This document shows, in pieces, positions 51,298 through 60,339 of a stretch of DNA of 64,000 nt (position 1 is the first letter of the stretch; the number at the start of each line of letters is the position of its first letter). A model generated the notes under the pieces. That model was not told where the DNA came from, searched no databases, and worked only from the letters and a program-made list of their open reading frames with translations. The stretch covers positions 5,174,300 to 5,238,299 of the forward strand of contig NZ_KB910518.1 in NCBI RefSeq assembly GCF_000374185.1. Reading direction: 5' to 3'. The position numbers and the translations under genes are program-made. The DNA is from Paenibacillus sp. HW567 (GTDB lineage Bacteria > Bacillota > Bacilli > Paenibacillales > Paenibacillaceae).

Positions 51298-51966
51298 TTA
51301 GACCTGTGGTGTCTTCTTCCAGTCAGCAGCGAACTTCTCCAGCCCTTGATCAGTCAATGGGTGCTTGGAAATTTGCTCGATCACGCTGAACGGAATGGTG
51401 GCGATATGCGCGCCAGCCATAGCTACGCGGGTTACGTGGTCTGGATGGCGGACCGAAGCGGCGATAATCTGCGCGTCCAGGTTATGAATACGGAACAACT
51501 CGGCAACCTTCACAATAAGCTGCACACCATCCTCCGAAATATCATCCAGACGGCCCAGGAATGGCGATACATAGGTAGCTCCTGCACGGGCAGCGAGCAG
51601 CGCCTGGTTCACGGTGAAGATCAGCGTCACGTTGGTTTTTACACCTTTTTTAGAAAGATAACGGCAGGCTTCCAGACCCGCGAGCGTCATTGGGAGCTTA
51701 ATGGTAATGTTCTTATCATTGTTGTTGATCTTGATCAGCTCGTTCGCCTGTGCAATCATTTCTTCGGCGGTAACGGCATCCGGTGTAACCTCGGCGGATA
51801 CGGATTCCACTTCAGGCACGGTACGCAGAATTTCCGCAATGCGGTCCTCGAATTTCACGCCTTCTTTGGCGACCAGGGAAGGGTTGGTGGTAACCCCGGA
51901 CAATACGCCGATCTGGTATGCTTTTTTAATATCCTCTACATTTGCTGTGTCGATAAAAAATTTCAT
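51298..51966 (-). CDS. tal: Transaldolase (small, FSA/TalC-like type)
   Basis: A 222-aa class-I aldolase of the short transaldolase group: start KFFIDTANVEDI, GVTTNPSLV, the Schiff-base Lys in NITIKLPMT, and NVTLIFTVNQALLA. It moves dihydroxyacetone units between sugar phosphates in the non-oxidative pentose phosphate pathway. Short members can instead be fructose-6-phosphate aldolases, but the neighbours zwf and gnd favour transaldolase. GGAGG lies 9 bases before the ATG. Confidence 0.93.
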   Translation of the reverse strand: MKFFIDTANVEDIKKAYQIGVLSGVTTNPSLVAKEGVKFEDRIAEILRTVPEVESVSAEVTPDAVTAEEMIAQANELIKINNNDKNITIKLPMTLAGLEACRYLSKKGVKTNVTLIFTVNQALLAARAGATYVSPFLGRLDDISEDGVQLIVKVAELFRIHNLDAQIIAASVRHPDHVTRVAMAGAHIATIPFSVIEQISKHPLTDQGLEKFAADWKKTPQV

Positions 51967-52005
51967 AATCGTAATCCTCCATTTTAAGTTGATTTAATTG
52001 ATATA

Positions 52006-53517
52006 TTAAAAATTTGAAGCATCAGGCAGCGGCAGTTCGCTTTCTCCATCAATTGCAGAGTCAAACCACCAGTGATTCCCGTCTCTCGCAAGCAGTTGAT
52101 CACATTCGGCAGGACCGAACGTGCCCGCAGCATAAGGATACAGTGGAACCGAATTTTCCGCAAAAGCATTCAGGATCGGCTGCACCCATTTCCAGGACAA
52201 CTCCACTTCATTCCAGTGCGCGAAGAACGACGGGTCGCCATTCAGCGCGTCATAGATCAGATTCTCATAGGCTTCCGGCACATCAATATGGCTGGTATGA
52301 AAATCAATGTGCATCGCTTTGAATTTTCCTTTGTGCTTGGGATCTCTCGCCTTGAGCTGTAGGGTGATGCCCTCGTTCGGGCTGATCTCGAACACCAGCA
52401 AATTAGGAATATCATCCTCAGCGGCTGAAGAATTCTGCTTGATCGGCTCTTTGAACTCAATGACAATCCGCGTCGATTTCTCCTTCATTCTTTTCCCGGT
52501 GCGGATATAGAAAGGAACATCCTTCCAAAAAGGATCATCAATCTGCAATCTGGCTGCAATAAACGTATCATTGAGCGATCCTTCGGCAATGCCTGGCTCA
52601 GAGGTGTACCCCATAACCGGCTTGCCTTGAATAGCGCCTGCGGTGTACTGCCCCCGGATCACATTGGACTGGATATCCGCTTCCTTCAGCGGCACAAGAG
52701 CTTCCATGACCTCTTTCTTCTTAAAGCGCACCTCGTCTGCGGTACTGTCCTTCGGCAGCCGGATCGCCAGCATCATCAGGAGCTGCAGCATATGGTTCTG
52801 GAACATGTCCCGGAGCGCACCCACATGATCGTAATAGCCCGCTCTTTCTTCCACGCCCACTGTCTCGCCTGCGGTAATCTGCACATTGGCGATGTAGCGG
52901 TTGTTCCACAGCGCATGAAGCACCGGATTTGTCTGCTGGAACACATCCAGCTCCTGCACCATCGGTTTGCCAAGATAATGGTCGATGCGGAAAATTTCAT
53001 CCTCGGTAAAAGCCTCGCTCAGCTTGAGATTCAGCTCCTGCGCAGACTGCAAATCATGTCCGAAGGGCTTCTCAATTACCAGACGTTTCCAGCCCTTGGC
53101 CGCACCCAGCCCGCTCTCTTTAATGTTCAAGGCAATCGTCTCAAAAAACTCAGGGCCGACGGACAAATAAAACATCCGGTTGGGCGAGCTGCCCATGCCC
53201 TTTTCCTGCTGTTCAATTCCCTGTAAAAGCTTGAGATAGTCCTCTTTGTGCCCTACATCCAGCACATGATATCTGAAGGCGTTCAGGAAGCTGCTTACAG
53301 ACTCAGGGTCATTCACTTCACGCCGGGAAAAGTCCCGGAGCGACTGCTCAACCATGGCCTGAAAAACTTCATCAGCCAGCTCTCTCCGGCCAAGACCCAC
53401 CACAGAGAATGAATGGTGCAGCTTGTGGTCGAGATACAGATTATACAGCGCAGGATAGATTTTTCTTCGGGCCAAATCTCCTGTCGCCCCAAACAAAACA
53501 AACGTAGTTGCCTCCAT
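52006..53517 (-). CDS. zwf: Glucose-6-phosphate 1-dehydrogenase
   Basis: A 503-aa enzyme catalysing the first step of the oxidative pentose phosphate pathway. Nucleotide motif GATGDLARRKIYPAL, substrate-binding RIDHYLGK with the catalytic His region, IEKPFGHD, and a C-terminal beta domain. The frame begins at 53523, but AAAGGAG is only 2 bases from that ATG and 7-8 bases from the ATG at 53517. It is divergent from a LysR-family gene, which may control it, and 40 bases upstream of tal. Confidence 0.96.
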   Translation of the reverse strand: MEATTFVLFGATGDLARRKIYPALYNLYLDHKLHHSFSVVGLGRRELADEVFQAMVEQSLRDFSRREVNDPESVSSFLNAFRYHVLDVGHKEDYLKLLQGIEQQEKGMGSSPNRMFYLSVGPEFFETIALNIKESGLGAAKGWKRLVIEKPFGHDLQSAQELNLKLSEAFTEDEIFRIDHYLGKPMVQELDVFQQTNPVLHALWNNRYIANVQITAGETVGVEERAGYYDHVGALRDMFQNHMLQLLMMLAIRLPKDSTADEVRFKKKEVMEALVPLKEADIQSNVIRGQYTAGAIQGKPVMGYTSEPGIAEGSLNDTFIAARLQIDDPFWKDVPFYIRTGKRMKEKSTRIVIEFKEPIKQNSSAAEDDIPNLLVFEISPNEGITLQLKARDPKHKGKFKAMHIDFHTSHIDVPEAYENLIYDALNGDPSFFAHWNEVELSWKWVQPILNAFAENSVPLYPYAAGTFGPAECDQLLARDGNHWWFDSAIDGESELPLPDASNF

Positions 53518-53616
53518 CTCCATTCTCCTTTGACTCTGGTTTATCTTTCCTGGTTACACTATAATACAAATACGACCCATACATGTAATTAATATATTTT
53601 ACAGGAGCTATAGACC

Positions 53617-54498
53617 ATGTCTATGAACAACTTTGAGCTATATAAGGTTTTCTATTGGGCTGCGAAGACTGGAAGCCTGACCCAGGCCGCGAAATCTCTG
53701 TATATCACCCAGCCGAGCGTCAGCCATGCCATCAAGCAGCTTGAGGACAGCTTTGGCCTCACTCTGTTTATCCGAAATTCCAAAGGCGTCGAGCTGACAC
53801 CGGAAGGCGCTACACTGTACTCCTATATTGAGCAGTCCCACATCCTGATTACCCAGGCGGAGAAGAAAATGGACGAGCTGAAAAATCTCGACAACGGCGA
53901 GCTGCGCATTGGCGGCAGCGATTCCCTGTTCAAGCATTACCTGCTGCCCTTTATTGAAGTCTTCCATCAGAAGTACCCCGGCATCCGGCTGCATCTGATC
54001 CACGGAACCACACCGGAGGTCATCTCCTATTTAAAAGAAGGGCAGGTCGATCTGGGCGTAGTGCGCATACCTATCGGCGATCCCCAGCTTGAGGTGCGGC
54101 AGGGACTTCAGCTTCAGGACTGCTTCATCGCGGGCAGCCACTATGCCGAGCTTAGCCAAAAGGTGCTGTCCATCAAGGAGCTGCTTCAGTACCCTATCAC
54201 CCTGTTCTCCCGCAGCAGCCGCGCCCGGATGGCAATCACGGACTTATTCCGTGACTATGGCTATGAGCTGAAGCCCGCATTCGAGGTCGGCAGCGTGGGC
54301 CTGCTGATCGAGTTTGCCCGCAAAGGACTCGGCATCTCCTTCGTTACCCGGGAATTTGTATCCAAGGAGCTGGAAGAAGGCTCCCTCTTCGAAATTAAGC
54401 TGGACGTGCAGCTTCCCCCGGCCCAGGTCGGCGTGATGACCATGCGCAACATGCCGCTGACGAGTGCGGCCAGCAAGTTTATTGAGCTTACCAGATAA
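53617..54498 (+). CDS. LysR-family transcriptional regulator
   Basis: A 293-aa regulator. The helix-turn-helix is in the first 60 residues (VFYWAAKTGSLTQAAKSLYI, then QPSVSHAIKQLEDSFGLTLF), followed by a type-2 periplasmic-binding-like effector domain (LDNGELRIGGSDSLFKHYLL onward). LysR genes usually control the divergent neighbour, here zwf with a gap of 99 bases. The effector is unknown. CAGGAG precedes the ATG. Confidence 0.92.
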   Translation: MSMNNFELYKVFYWAAKTGSLTQAAKSLYITQPSVSHAIKQLEDSFGLTLFIRNSKGVELTPEGATLYSYIEQSHILITQAEKKMDELKNLDNGELRIGGSDSLFKHYLLPFIEVFHQKYPGIRLHLIHGTTPEVISYLKEGQVDLGVVRIPIGDPQLEVRQGLQLQDCFIAGSHYAELSQKVLSIKELLQYPITLFSRSSRARMAITDLFRDYGYELKPAFEVGSVGLLIEFARKGLGISFVTREFVSKELEEGSLFEIKLDVQLPPAQVGVMTMRNMPLTSAASKFIELTR

Positions 54499-54517
54499 CG
54501 GGCCTGTAAAAAAACAT

Positions 54518-54558
54518 AAAACGGCTATGCCTCCTTGACTGGATAGCATAGCCGTTTA
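54518..54558. terminator. Bidirectional terminator
   Basis: AAACGGCTATGC pairs exactly with GCATAGCCGTTT around a 15-base loop, with A-rich and T-ending flanks. Shared by the LysR gene and the convergent SUMF1-like gene. Confidence 0.85.
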
Positions 54559-54641
54559 CATTGTAGGAAAAAGTGAACTGCTCCAGCAGGGGATTGGGCA
54601 ACAGAATTGGCAATATCCTGAATGGTTGAGCCGTTCGATGC

Positions 54642-55514
54642 CTACCCGCCGCGGCACACACGAAAACCCTGGTCAGGGCCCTGCCCATTCGCCTCGAACT
54701 TGCCCCGATAAGATAACTCGCTGCTGCTGACGTCACCCATCCAACCGCCGCCCTTCAGGACCCGGAAAGAGCCGCTGCTACTATCCAAGTCTCCGTACCA
54801 GTTCCAGCACCACTCCCTTACATTGCCTGACATATCGTAAAGCCCTAACTCGTTGGGTTTCTTGTCACCGGCAGGTTTTGTTTTATTATGGTTGTTTTCT
54901 ATAATAGGCCAGTTCCATTCCCCTGATAAGTATTTATCTCCAGCATTTCTCCAATACCAGGCAACTTCATCCGCATTATTGCTTCCGCTGTAGGTGTAGC
55001 TTTTGCTCATCTGACCTCCGCCCGCAGCATATTCCCACTCTGCCTCCGTCGGCAACCGGTAGCCATTAGCTCCTTCATTGATCGTTACTGTCCATTTTAA
55101 TTTATCGTACTCACTCTTATTATTCGGGTCTAATCTGATCTTATTGATATTGTAATAAGGCTTTAAGCCCTCTTTTATGCTCCTTTCATTACAGTACTCA
55201 ACAGCGTCATACCAACTTACCCTTTCTACCGGCAAATTGTCGCCTTTGAATTCTGAGGGGTTGCTTCCCATCACCTCGGTCCACTCTTTTTGAGTTACCT
55301 CGTATTTGGCGATATAGAAATTTGCTAAGGTTACGCCTTTTCCATAGTAGTTGGACTTTGTGTCTATAACAGCCCCGCCTTTGACGAATACAAAGGTATC
55401 AGACTGTTCTTGCATGTTATCAGGATTGTTCTGCACGCTGTCAGCCTTTTCCTGCGAACATGCGCTGACAACAACCGTTAATGCCGCTAGAAGAATAATA
55501 AATAGCTTTCTCAT
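54642..55514 (-). CDS. SUMF1-fold (formylglycine-generating-enzyme-like) lipoprotein
   Basis: A 290-aa exported protein. Signal peptide with lipobox VSAC, then an SUMF1/FGE-sulfatase domain over the rest: YEVTQKEWTEVMGSNPS, LPVERVSWYDAVEYCN, YRLPTEAEWEYAAGG, LYDMSGNVREWCWNWY and the ending QGFRVCRGG. The segment where true FGE has its copper-binding Cys pair (here SSSELSYRGKFEAN) has no Cys, so sulfatase activation is unlikely. It is more probably a C-type-lectin-like binding protein on the cell surface. It lies downstream of xynA, beyond a terminator-like hairpin. AAGGAG precedes the ATG. Confidence 0.85.
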   Translation of the reverse strand: MRKLFIILLAALTVVVSACSQEKADSVQNNPDNMQEQSDTFVFVKGGAVIDTKSNYYGKGVTLANFYIAKYEVTQKEWTEVMGSNPSEFKGDNLPVERVSWYDAVEYCNERSIKEGLKPYYNINKIRLDPNNKSEYDKLKWTVTINEGANGYRLPTEAEWEYAAGGGQMSKSYTYSGSNNADEVAWYWRNAGDKYLSGEWNWPIIENNHNKTKPAGDKKPNELGLYDMSGNVREWCWNWYGDLDSSSGSFRVLKGGGWMGDVSSSELSYRGKFEANGQGPDQGFRVCRGG

Positions 55515-55565
55515 TGATATATCTCCTTAAAACTGATAGTACAAATATTGTTTCCTGAAATAAAT

Positions 55566-55596
55566 AAGGCCGCCGGCTGTGAGACCGGACAGCCTT
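55566..55596 (-). terminator. Probable terminator of xynA
   Basis: Outer AAGGC/GCCTT and inner CCGG/CCGG pairings; the reverse strand continues ATTTATTTC. The stem has an internal loop, so termination may be partial. Confidence 0.6.
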
Positions 55597-55623
55597 GGCA
55601 ATATCAAATGGTTAAGCCACTGA

Positions 55624-56262
55624 TTACCACACCGTTACGTCAGAGCTTCCACTGCTTTGATACCCTTCTGTCGCCAACATCTGGTAGGACCAGCTACTGC
55701 CCAGTTTCATTCCTTTACTAGCCCATGCGTTAACATGGTTGTTAAAAGTGATAACGGAGTTGACCCCGGTCGCTCTCTTCGACTGCCTTACACTCCAGAA
55801 CTGGGTGAACGTTTGTGTGCCGTCAATAGAAGGTGCGTTGTACCGTGTACTCGTATAAATATCATAGGTGCCTCCATCGCTGGTCACGTTGCCTTTATAC
55901 GTTCCAGTAGGTCTATAAGTGCCCCAACTATCAACGACGTAATATTCAATAAGCGAGTTCCGCGTCCACCCGTAGAGAGTCAAATACCCATTGCCCGACG
56001 GGGCCCAGACGCCTGCATTATAGTTGATTACTCTGGTTGGCGATCCGGTAGTCCAGCCTTTACCGACAACAAAATTCCCGGTATTCGACCAATTCACACT
56101 GTAGTTCCCGCCAGATCCGTTGACAGCATTTACTGTGCCTCCACCATCGGTCCAATTTTGCCAATAGTCTGTCGCTGCATTTGCAGTTGCTGCAAACAAG
56201 CTGAAGCAACTCATTGAAGCTGTAATAACTAACGACATGATTTTCTTATTTACCTTAAACAT
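55624..56262 (-). CDS. xynA: Secreted endo-1,4-beta-xylanase, GH11
   Basis: A 212-aa xylanase nearly colinear with Bacillus subtilis XynA. The signal peptide ends near ATANAA; the mature enzyme starts at TDYWQNWTDGGG. The catalytic glutamates lie in the GH11 blocks SLIEYYVVDSWGTYRPTG and MLATEGYQSSG. It cuts internal bonds in xylan outside the cell. The frame starts 15 bases earlier at 56277, but GAGGAGG is 6 bases before the ATG at 56262. The promoter with a cre-like site at 56369-56397 implies repression on good carbon sources. Confidence 0.97.
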   Translation of the reverse strand: MFKVNKKIMSLVITASMSCFSLFAATANAATDYWQNWTDGGGTVNAVNGSGGNYSVNWSNTGNFVVGKGWTTGSPTRVINYNAGVWAPSGNGYLTLYGWTRNSLIEYYVVDSWGTYRPTGTYKGNVTSDGGTYDIYTSTRYNAPSIDGTQTFTQFWSVRQSKRATGVNSVITFNNHVNAWASKGMKLGSSWSYQMLATEGYQSSGSSDVTVW

Positions 56263-56368
56263 ATCCAACCTCCTCAAATTGTTTGTTTCTCAATCCTGAA
56301 TTGCATGCGCTGGAATATTACCTTCTATGAGTCACTCCCTTTCATTTGTCAGATACTATATATAGCAA

Positions 56369-56397
56369 ATTATAGTAAGTAAGCGCATACATTTCAA
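56369..56397 (-). promoter_or_regulatory. xynA promoter with embedded cre-like site
   Basis: On the reverse strand TTGAAA, a 17-base spacer and a perfect TATAAT, about 110 bases before the xynA ATG. The spacer contains TGTATGCGCTTACT (56378-56391), which matches the CcpA cre consensus TGWAANCGNTNWCA except at two positions. A repressor bound there would block RNA polymerase. Confidence 0.75.
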
Positions 56398-56818
56398 TTT
56401 GCTAAATTAAAGGTTCAACCCAGATTTTCTCACTTATTTTTATTAAGTTCTGGGGTAAAACGTGGTTGCACGGGGTTCCGTATCGTTGGAAGGTTGGAGA
56501 ATAATCCCTGAAGCTGTATATCGTTATCCGCAGTTCTCATAGAATTTGCACGCCTTAACGTTATAATTGTTCCAATTTTTCTTTACCATGATATAGCCTA
56601 CCGCCTGCTGCTCCGCAAATAACCATATACACTACTTGACTGCCGAATTTGTTGCGTCTGCACTGCCTTTAATCAAATCAACTAAGAACAGATTTCACCT
56701 CCTGCTCCAGTTCACTGTTTCTACTAATCCGCAGTATTGACCATTGGAATATTATAGAATATTATTACATCCATACAACAAAATTATAATTTTTGGAATT
56801 CAGTTAGGTGGTGTCTAC
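56398..56818. other. Intergenic region between xynA and the XRE regulator
   Basis: About 420 AT-rich bases without a supported gene, beyond the xynA promoter. It must hold the promoter of the XRE gene. A direct -10-like TATAAT-type stretch is not obvious, and no RNA element is recognised. Confidence 0.4.
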
Positions 56819-58216
56819 ATGGTCCCTACTACAGCCACGATTCGCGATTCATTGGCGCTGTATCTGTCGCAGCAGGGGATGTCTATTAATCAATTTTCGG
56901 GACAATCCGGAATTAATTCAGGAACACTCAGCCGGATACTTAGTGGCCAGCAGCCGATTGCCATGAACCATCTGGAGCGGATCACCACGGGGATGGGTCT
57001 GCCGGAGGACCATTTCTACAGCTTATATGTGGACGAATGCTTCTATTATTCGGCACCGACCTGGCGGCGTTTGCGGCCTTTTCTTGTACGTTCAGCCGAG
57101 TTGGGCCGTCTCGATTGCGTTGAACAGGTCGTTCAGAATCTGCTTGAGAATCTGACCTATGCCTCTATGCTGTTCGAAGTGGCGGAAGGGCTGTTTCAGG
57201 AGGGGCTGTGGCAGGCTGCAGCGTTATTATATAAGAATGTGAGCGCCAGTGAGAAATATCAGAACTCGGAGCGGCTGGCGGTATGCCAATACCGCCTATT
57301 TAAAATTGCCTTGGGTGACGATCAGAGCATTAATTCGCGAGAGGCAATCCTCTTTGAGTGTTACATAGATCGGCTAGATGAGGCTGATCAATTAGATGGA
57401 ATACAAGACTTGATGAATGTCTATTATTCCTTGCAACAGTGGCCTAAGGTGGATGAACTGGCCCAGAAGATGCTACGGCTGGCTACACTCCGTTATAATC
57501 TCCAGCACCAGTCGAACCGTAAACAAGACAATAGAAAAGCACCTCAAAGACCACTTTATCACTATATTTTAAACGCCCAGCTTTTCCTCTCTAGTATTTG
57601 CATGGAATATGGGGATTATAAGTCTGCATTAGAGCGTGTGCCACTCTATATAGACGGAAGCTGGATACAGGAAGATGATAAAGAAGCGCAACGGACATTA
57701 GTCCAGTTTCAGGAGTGGGGTACGGCTAACACTTATTTATACGGTGTGCTGGACGGACAACTGGAAGTTCTGGCTGAGTATGTGGAATATATCGCAGCAC
57801 AACCAGAAGAGATATTTACGGCTCTGTACAATATTATTAAATCAGCTAACCAGTATGACTGGAATGTTGATTACATTCTGGAGCGCTTCGCTACCTACAT
57901 CCCTTATCGGACCTATAGATCGGAATTTGCTGAGTACAATCAGCAGATTATGACAGACAAACACGCCAGATTTCTTGCTGAACTGGCAGGCTATTACTTA
58001 CATAATAAGCGAAATGAAGAATTCTGCTTCGTACTAGAAAGTTTAAAATCATCTGCTAAAATTAATAATGAGAGTATAGCCATCACTTGTGTCGATCTGT
58101 TTGAACAATATCGGTATGCAGCAGGAGAAGAAGAAATGGAAAAATACAAACTTCTGATCAGAACAGTGCGGAATTCTAATACCAAGAAAATTCATCAAGC
58201 TTCTAATTTAATGTAG
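56819..58216 (+). CDS. XRE-type regulator with TPR-like C-terminal domain
   Basis: A 465-aa protein. Residues 8-62 form an XRE helix-turn-helix (LSQQGMSINQFSGQSGI then SGTLSRILSGQQP). The remainder is helical with TPR-like pairs (GLFQEGLWQAAALLYKNVSA and others), the architecture of RRNPP peptide-responsive regulators, although no signalling peptide gene is seen next to it. The frame is open from 56744, but AGGTGGTG lies 5 bases before the ATG at 56819. Related multicopy regulators are common in Paenibacillus. Its target is unknown. Confidence 0.83.
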   Translation: MVPTTATIRDSLALYLSQQGMSINQFSGQSGINSGTLSRILSGQQPIAMNHLERITTGMGLPEDHFYSLYVDECFYYSAPTWRRLRPFLVRSAELGRLDCVEQVVQNLLENLTYASMLFEVAEGLFQEGLWQAAALLYKNVSASEKYQNSERLAVCQYRLFKIALGDDQSINSREAILFECYIDRLDEADQLDGIQDLMNVYYSLQQWPKVDELAQKMLRLATLRYNLQHQSNRKQDNRKAPQRPLYHYILNAQLFLSSICMEYGDYKSALERVPLYIDGSWIQEDDKEAQRTLVQFQEWGTANTYLYGVLDGQLEVLAEYVEYIAAQPEEIFTALYNIIKSANQYDWNVDYILERFATYIPYRTYRSEFAEYNQQIMTDKHARFLAELAGYYLHNKRNEEFCFVLESLKSSAKINNESIAITCVDLFEQYRYAAGEEEMEKYKLLIRTVRNSNTKKIHQASNLM

Positions 58217-58588
58217 TCTGTTCGCTGTATTGTTTTTCCGGCAGTAAGCAATGAAATCGTAGCAGATAGTAACACTCAATCGTTAATCCAAACCATGTCT
58301 CATGGTATCGGCGGTAGTTGAATTTATTCTACCATTCAGCCATAGATTCTAAACTTGCTTTGGGGACCTGACACCTTATTTCCACTCCCACTACTATCCC
58401 CTTCTTCTCCACCGAACTTCTGCTGACTTACCAATCAACGTTCCCGATTATTTTCGGGAGCGTTTTTCTTTTTATACAGTCTCTATACCTCAAAACAAAA
58501 AAACACACCGCCCCATCTCATCAGCTTCTGACCCCTGATCAAACGGTTCGGCATGTTTTCTCATACTTGTCTGCTCACACTCTTCCTA
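58217..58588 (+). terminator. Intergenic region with a terminator at about 58437-58470
   Basis: About 370 bases without a supported gene. Near its centre a stem of AACG/TTCCCGA with TCGGGA/GCGTT is followed by TTTTTCTTTTT, a good forward-strand terminator some 220 bases after the XRE stop. No short ORF with a ribosome binding site was seen before it, though I looked for a signal peptide gene. Confidence 0.65.
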
Positions 58589-58933
58589 TTACTTCAAAAA
58601 ATCCGCACGCGCCGGGGTAAAAGCATCCAGCAGGATGCCGTCGTCTTCCAGCGGGATGCAGCCATGCAGCACATCGGACGGGAAGTGGATGCTGTCGCCC
58701 ACCTTAACGATCTGCACATCCTTGGTTTCGCCGTTGTCGATCATGAACTGGAAGCTGCCCTTCAGCACGTAGGTGACCTGTTCATGGACATGCTTATGGA
58801 GCGGAATCTCACCCTGCTGAGCTTTAGCAAACATCACTTTGGTGTACATGAGCTGTTCGCTGTGTGCCAGAACCTTGCGGGTGGTGTTGCTGTCAACCGT
58901 ATCGGTCTGAATCTCCTGGTCTTTAAAAAACAT
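58589..58933 (-). CDS. Cupin-domain protein
   Basis: A 114-aa single-domain cupin. The first metal motif is seen in PLHKHVHEQVTYVLKGSF (two His and Glu) and the second in FPSDVLHGC (His). Similar small cupins act in sugar-acid or aldose metabolism, such as KdgF-like proteins, but this one is not assigned. The frame starts at 58948, but GGAGGG is 7 bases before the ATG at 58933. A palindromic operator directly upstream of the ribosome binding site and a LacI-family gene beyond it suggest control by that repressor. Confidence 0.88.
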   Translation of the reverse strand: MFFKDQEIQTDTVDSNTTRKVLAHSEQLMYTKVMFAKAQQGEIPLHKHVHEQVTYVLKGSFQFMIDNGETKDVQIVKVGDSIHFPSDVLHGCIPLEDDGILLDAFTPARADFLK

Positions 58934-58946
58934 GAATAATCCCTCC

Positions 58947-58962
58947 ACTAAATCGGTTTAGT
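58947..58962. promoter_or_regulatory. LacI-type operator before the cupin gene
   Basis: ACTAAATCGGTTTAGT, a 16-base palindrome broken only at the two positions flanking the central CG, the centre typical of LacI/GalR operators. It touches the cupin ribosome binding site and lies 99 bases after the stop of the LacI-family gene. Confidence 0.7.
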
Positions 58963-59060
58963 AAAGCAGCAAAAAAAACTAAAAATGAATTGTAACCAGC
59001 TTAACACCTGCCCTGGCGATATACAACCCGGGTGCGAAAATCGCCGAAAACTTTCTTTTT

Positions 59061-60083
59061 TCAATTCAATCTCCGCACAGATTCTCTATGATTAATGGCC
59101 GGATTCAAACGGATAATTTCGGACGTCTCCTCCTGCTCCTGATCTTTCCGGTCGATTTTGTCCAGCAGCAGCCGGGCGCTTCTCTTCCCCATCTCGAAGG
59201 TAGGCTGGGAGATCGTAGTAATCGGCGGACTATACAAAGCTGCAAAGGAGACATCATCAATACCGATCAGAGACAAATCCCCGGGGATGGTCAGGCGGTT
59301 AGTTTTGGCATAGATCAGCACCTGCTCCAGAATCATATCATTGGTGGCGATGAGCGCAGTGGGGGGATTGTCCATGTGGAACAGCTCTGTAAGCAGCGTC
59401 TGCATCTCCTCCAGCCTGCCGCTTCTGATATAGTTTTCATTAACAGGCAGCCCATAATGCTCCATCGTCTTCCGGTAGCCGGACAGCCGCTCTACCCGTG
59501 TGGTGATCGCCTTTTTGCCCAAAGGGAATGTGATCATTCCAATGTCCGTATGACCATGCTGAACGAAGGTTTCCACGGCCAGCCCGCTGGCCTTCTCGTT
59601 ACTCAGCAGCACCGTGTCTACGCTAAGCTCGTCGATTTTCCGGTCAACAAATACAAAGGGATACCCGTTCTTCACAAGGGAAGCATACAGCTTCTTATTC
59701 TCTTCCGTCGGAAAAATGATCAGACCGTCCACCTGCCGCGCGATCATCGACTGGACGTAATTCTTTTCCTTGAGCGAGTCGTCGTCGGTGTTGCAGATAA
59801 TCACCTGGATTCCCTTGAGCTGGCACTCATCCTCTATCGCCCGCACAATTTCTGTTGTGAATTTCGATAGAATAGTGGAAGAAATTACGCCCACAATGTA
59901 TGTCTTCTTATGCTTGAGACTGCGGGCCACCTCATTGGGAATATAATTCAGCTCCTCAATCGCCTGCTCAATCCTCCGCCTGGTATCCAGACTCATATAG
60001 TTGTATCTCTTGCTCAGAAATTGCGAGACCGTACTCTTGGACACCCCGGCACGCTCCGCCACTTCCTTCATTGTGACTACCAT
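59061..60083 (-). CDS. LacI-family transcriptional regulator
   Basis: A 340-aa repressor. Helix-turn-helix at residues 4-24 (TMKEVAERAGVSKSTVSQFL), hinge helix with PNEVARSLK, then the periplasmic-binding-like effector domain (VGVISSTILSKFTTEIVRAI, then GLIIFPTEENKK). The layout resembles KdgR-type regulators of sugar-acid genes. It is co-directional with the cupin gene, whose operator it probably binds. GGGAGG lies 7 bases before the ATG. The inducer is unknown. Confidence 0.92.
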   Translation of the reverse strand: MVVTMKEVAERAGVSKSTVSQFLSKRYNYMSLDTRRRIEQAIEELNYIPNEVARSLKHKKTYIVGVISSTILSKFTTEIVRAIEDECQLKGIQVIICNTDDDSLKEKNYVQSMIARQVDGLIIFPTEENKKLYASLVKNGYPFVFVDRKIDELSVDTVLLSNEKASGLAVETFVQHGHTDIGMITFPLGKKAITTRVERLSGYRKTMEHYGLPVNENYIRSGRLEEMQTLLTELFHMDNPPTALIATNDMILEQVLIYAKTNRLTIPGDLSLIGIDDVSFAALYSPPITTISQPTFEMGKRSARLLLDKIDRKDQEQEETSEIIRLNPAINHRESVRRLN

Positions 60084-60137
60084 CGTTCATCCTCCCGGAA
60101 CACCGGCATGTTCATTATTGCTTTGCTGAATTACCTC

Positions 60138-60180
60138 AAAAAGAAATAGACCGCCCTGGTCAAAGGAGACGGTCTATTTC
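60138..60180 (-). terminator. Terminator downstream of the flavin reductase gene
   Basis: GAAATAGACCG pairs exactly with CGGTCTATTTC (11 bp); five T follow on the reverse strand. Two more hairpins precede it on that strand: AGCCGC/GCGGCT near 60199-60221 and GAGAGCCGTG-TTAGCG-CACGGCTCTC near 60230-60255. Confidence 0.88.
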
Positions 60181-60339
60181 TGCCTAAACCTATTTACCAA
60201 GCCGCCGCCCTTAAAAGCGGCTATTGCTCCGAGAGCCGTGTTAGCGCACGGCTCTCTTTGCATTGTACGTCTTTTCTACCCACACTATACCACAATTCGT
60301 TTTATAAAGTAAAAATAATTATAGTTGTGCATACTATTA

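Noticed and set aside
53617..54498. Divergent zwf/LysR gap as a clear LysR operator
   Set aside because: Only 99 bases separate the starts, and no convincing T-N11-A inverted repeat stood out, so no operator is called.
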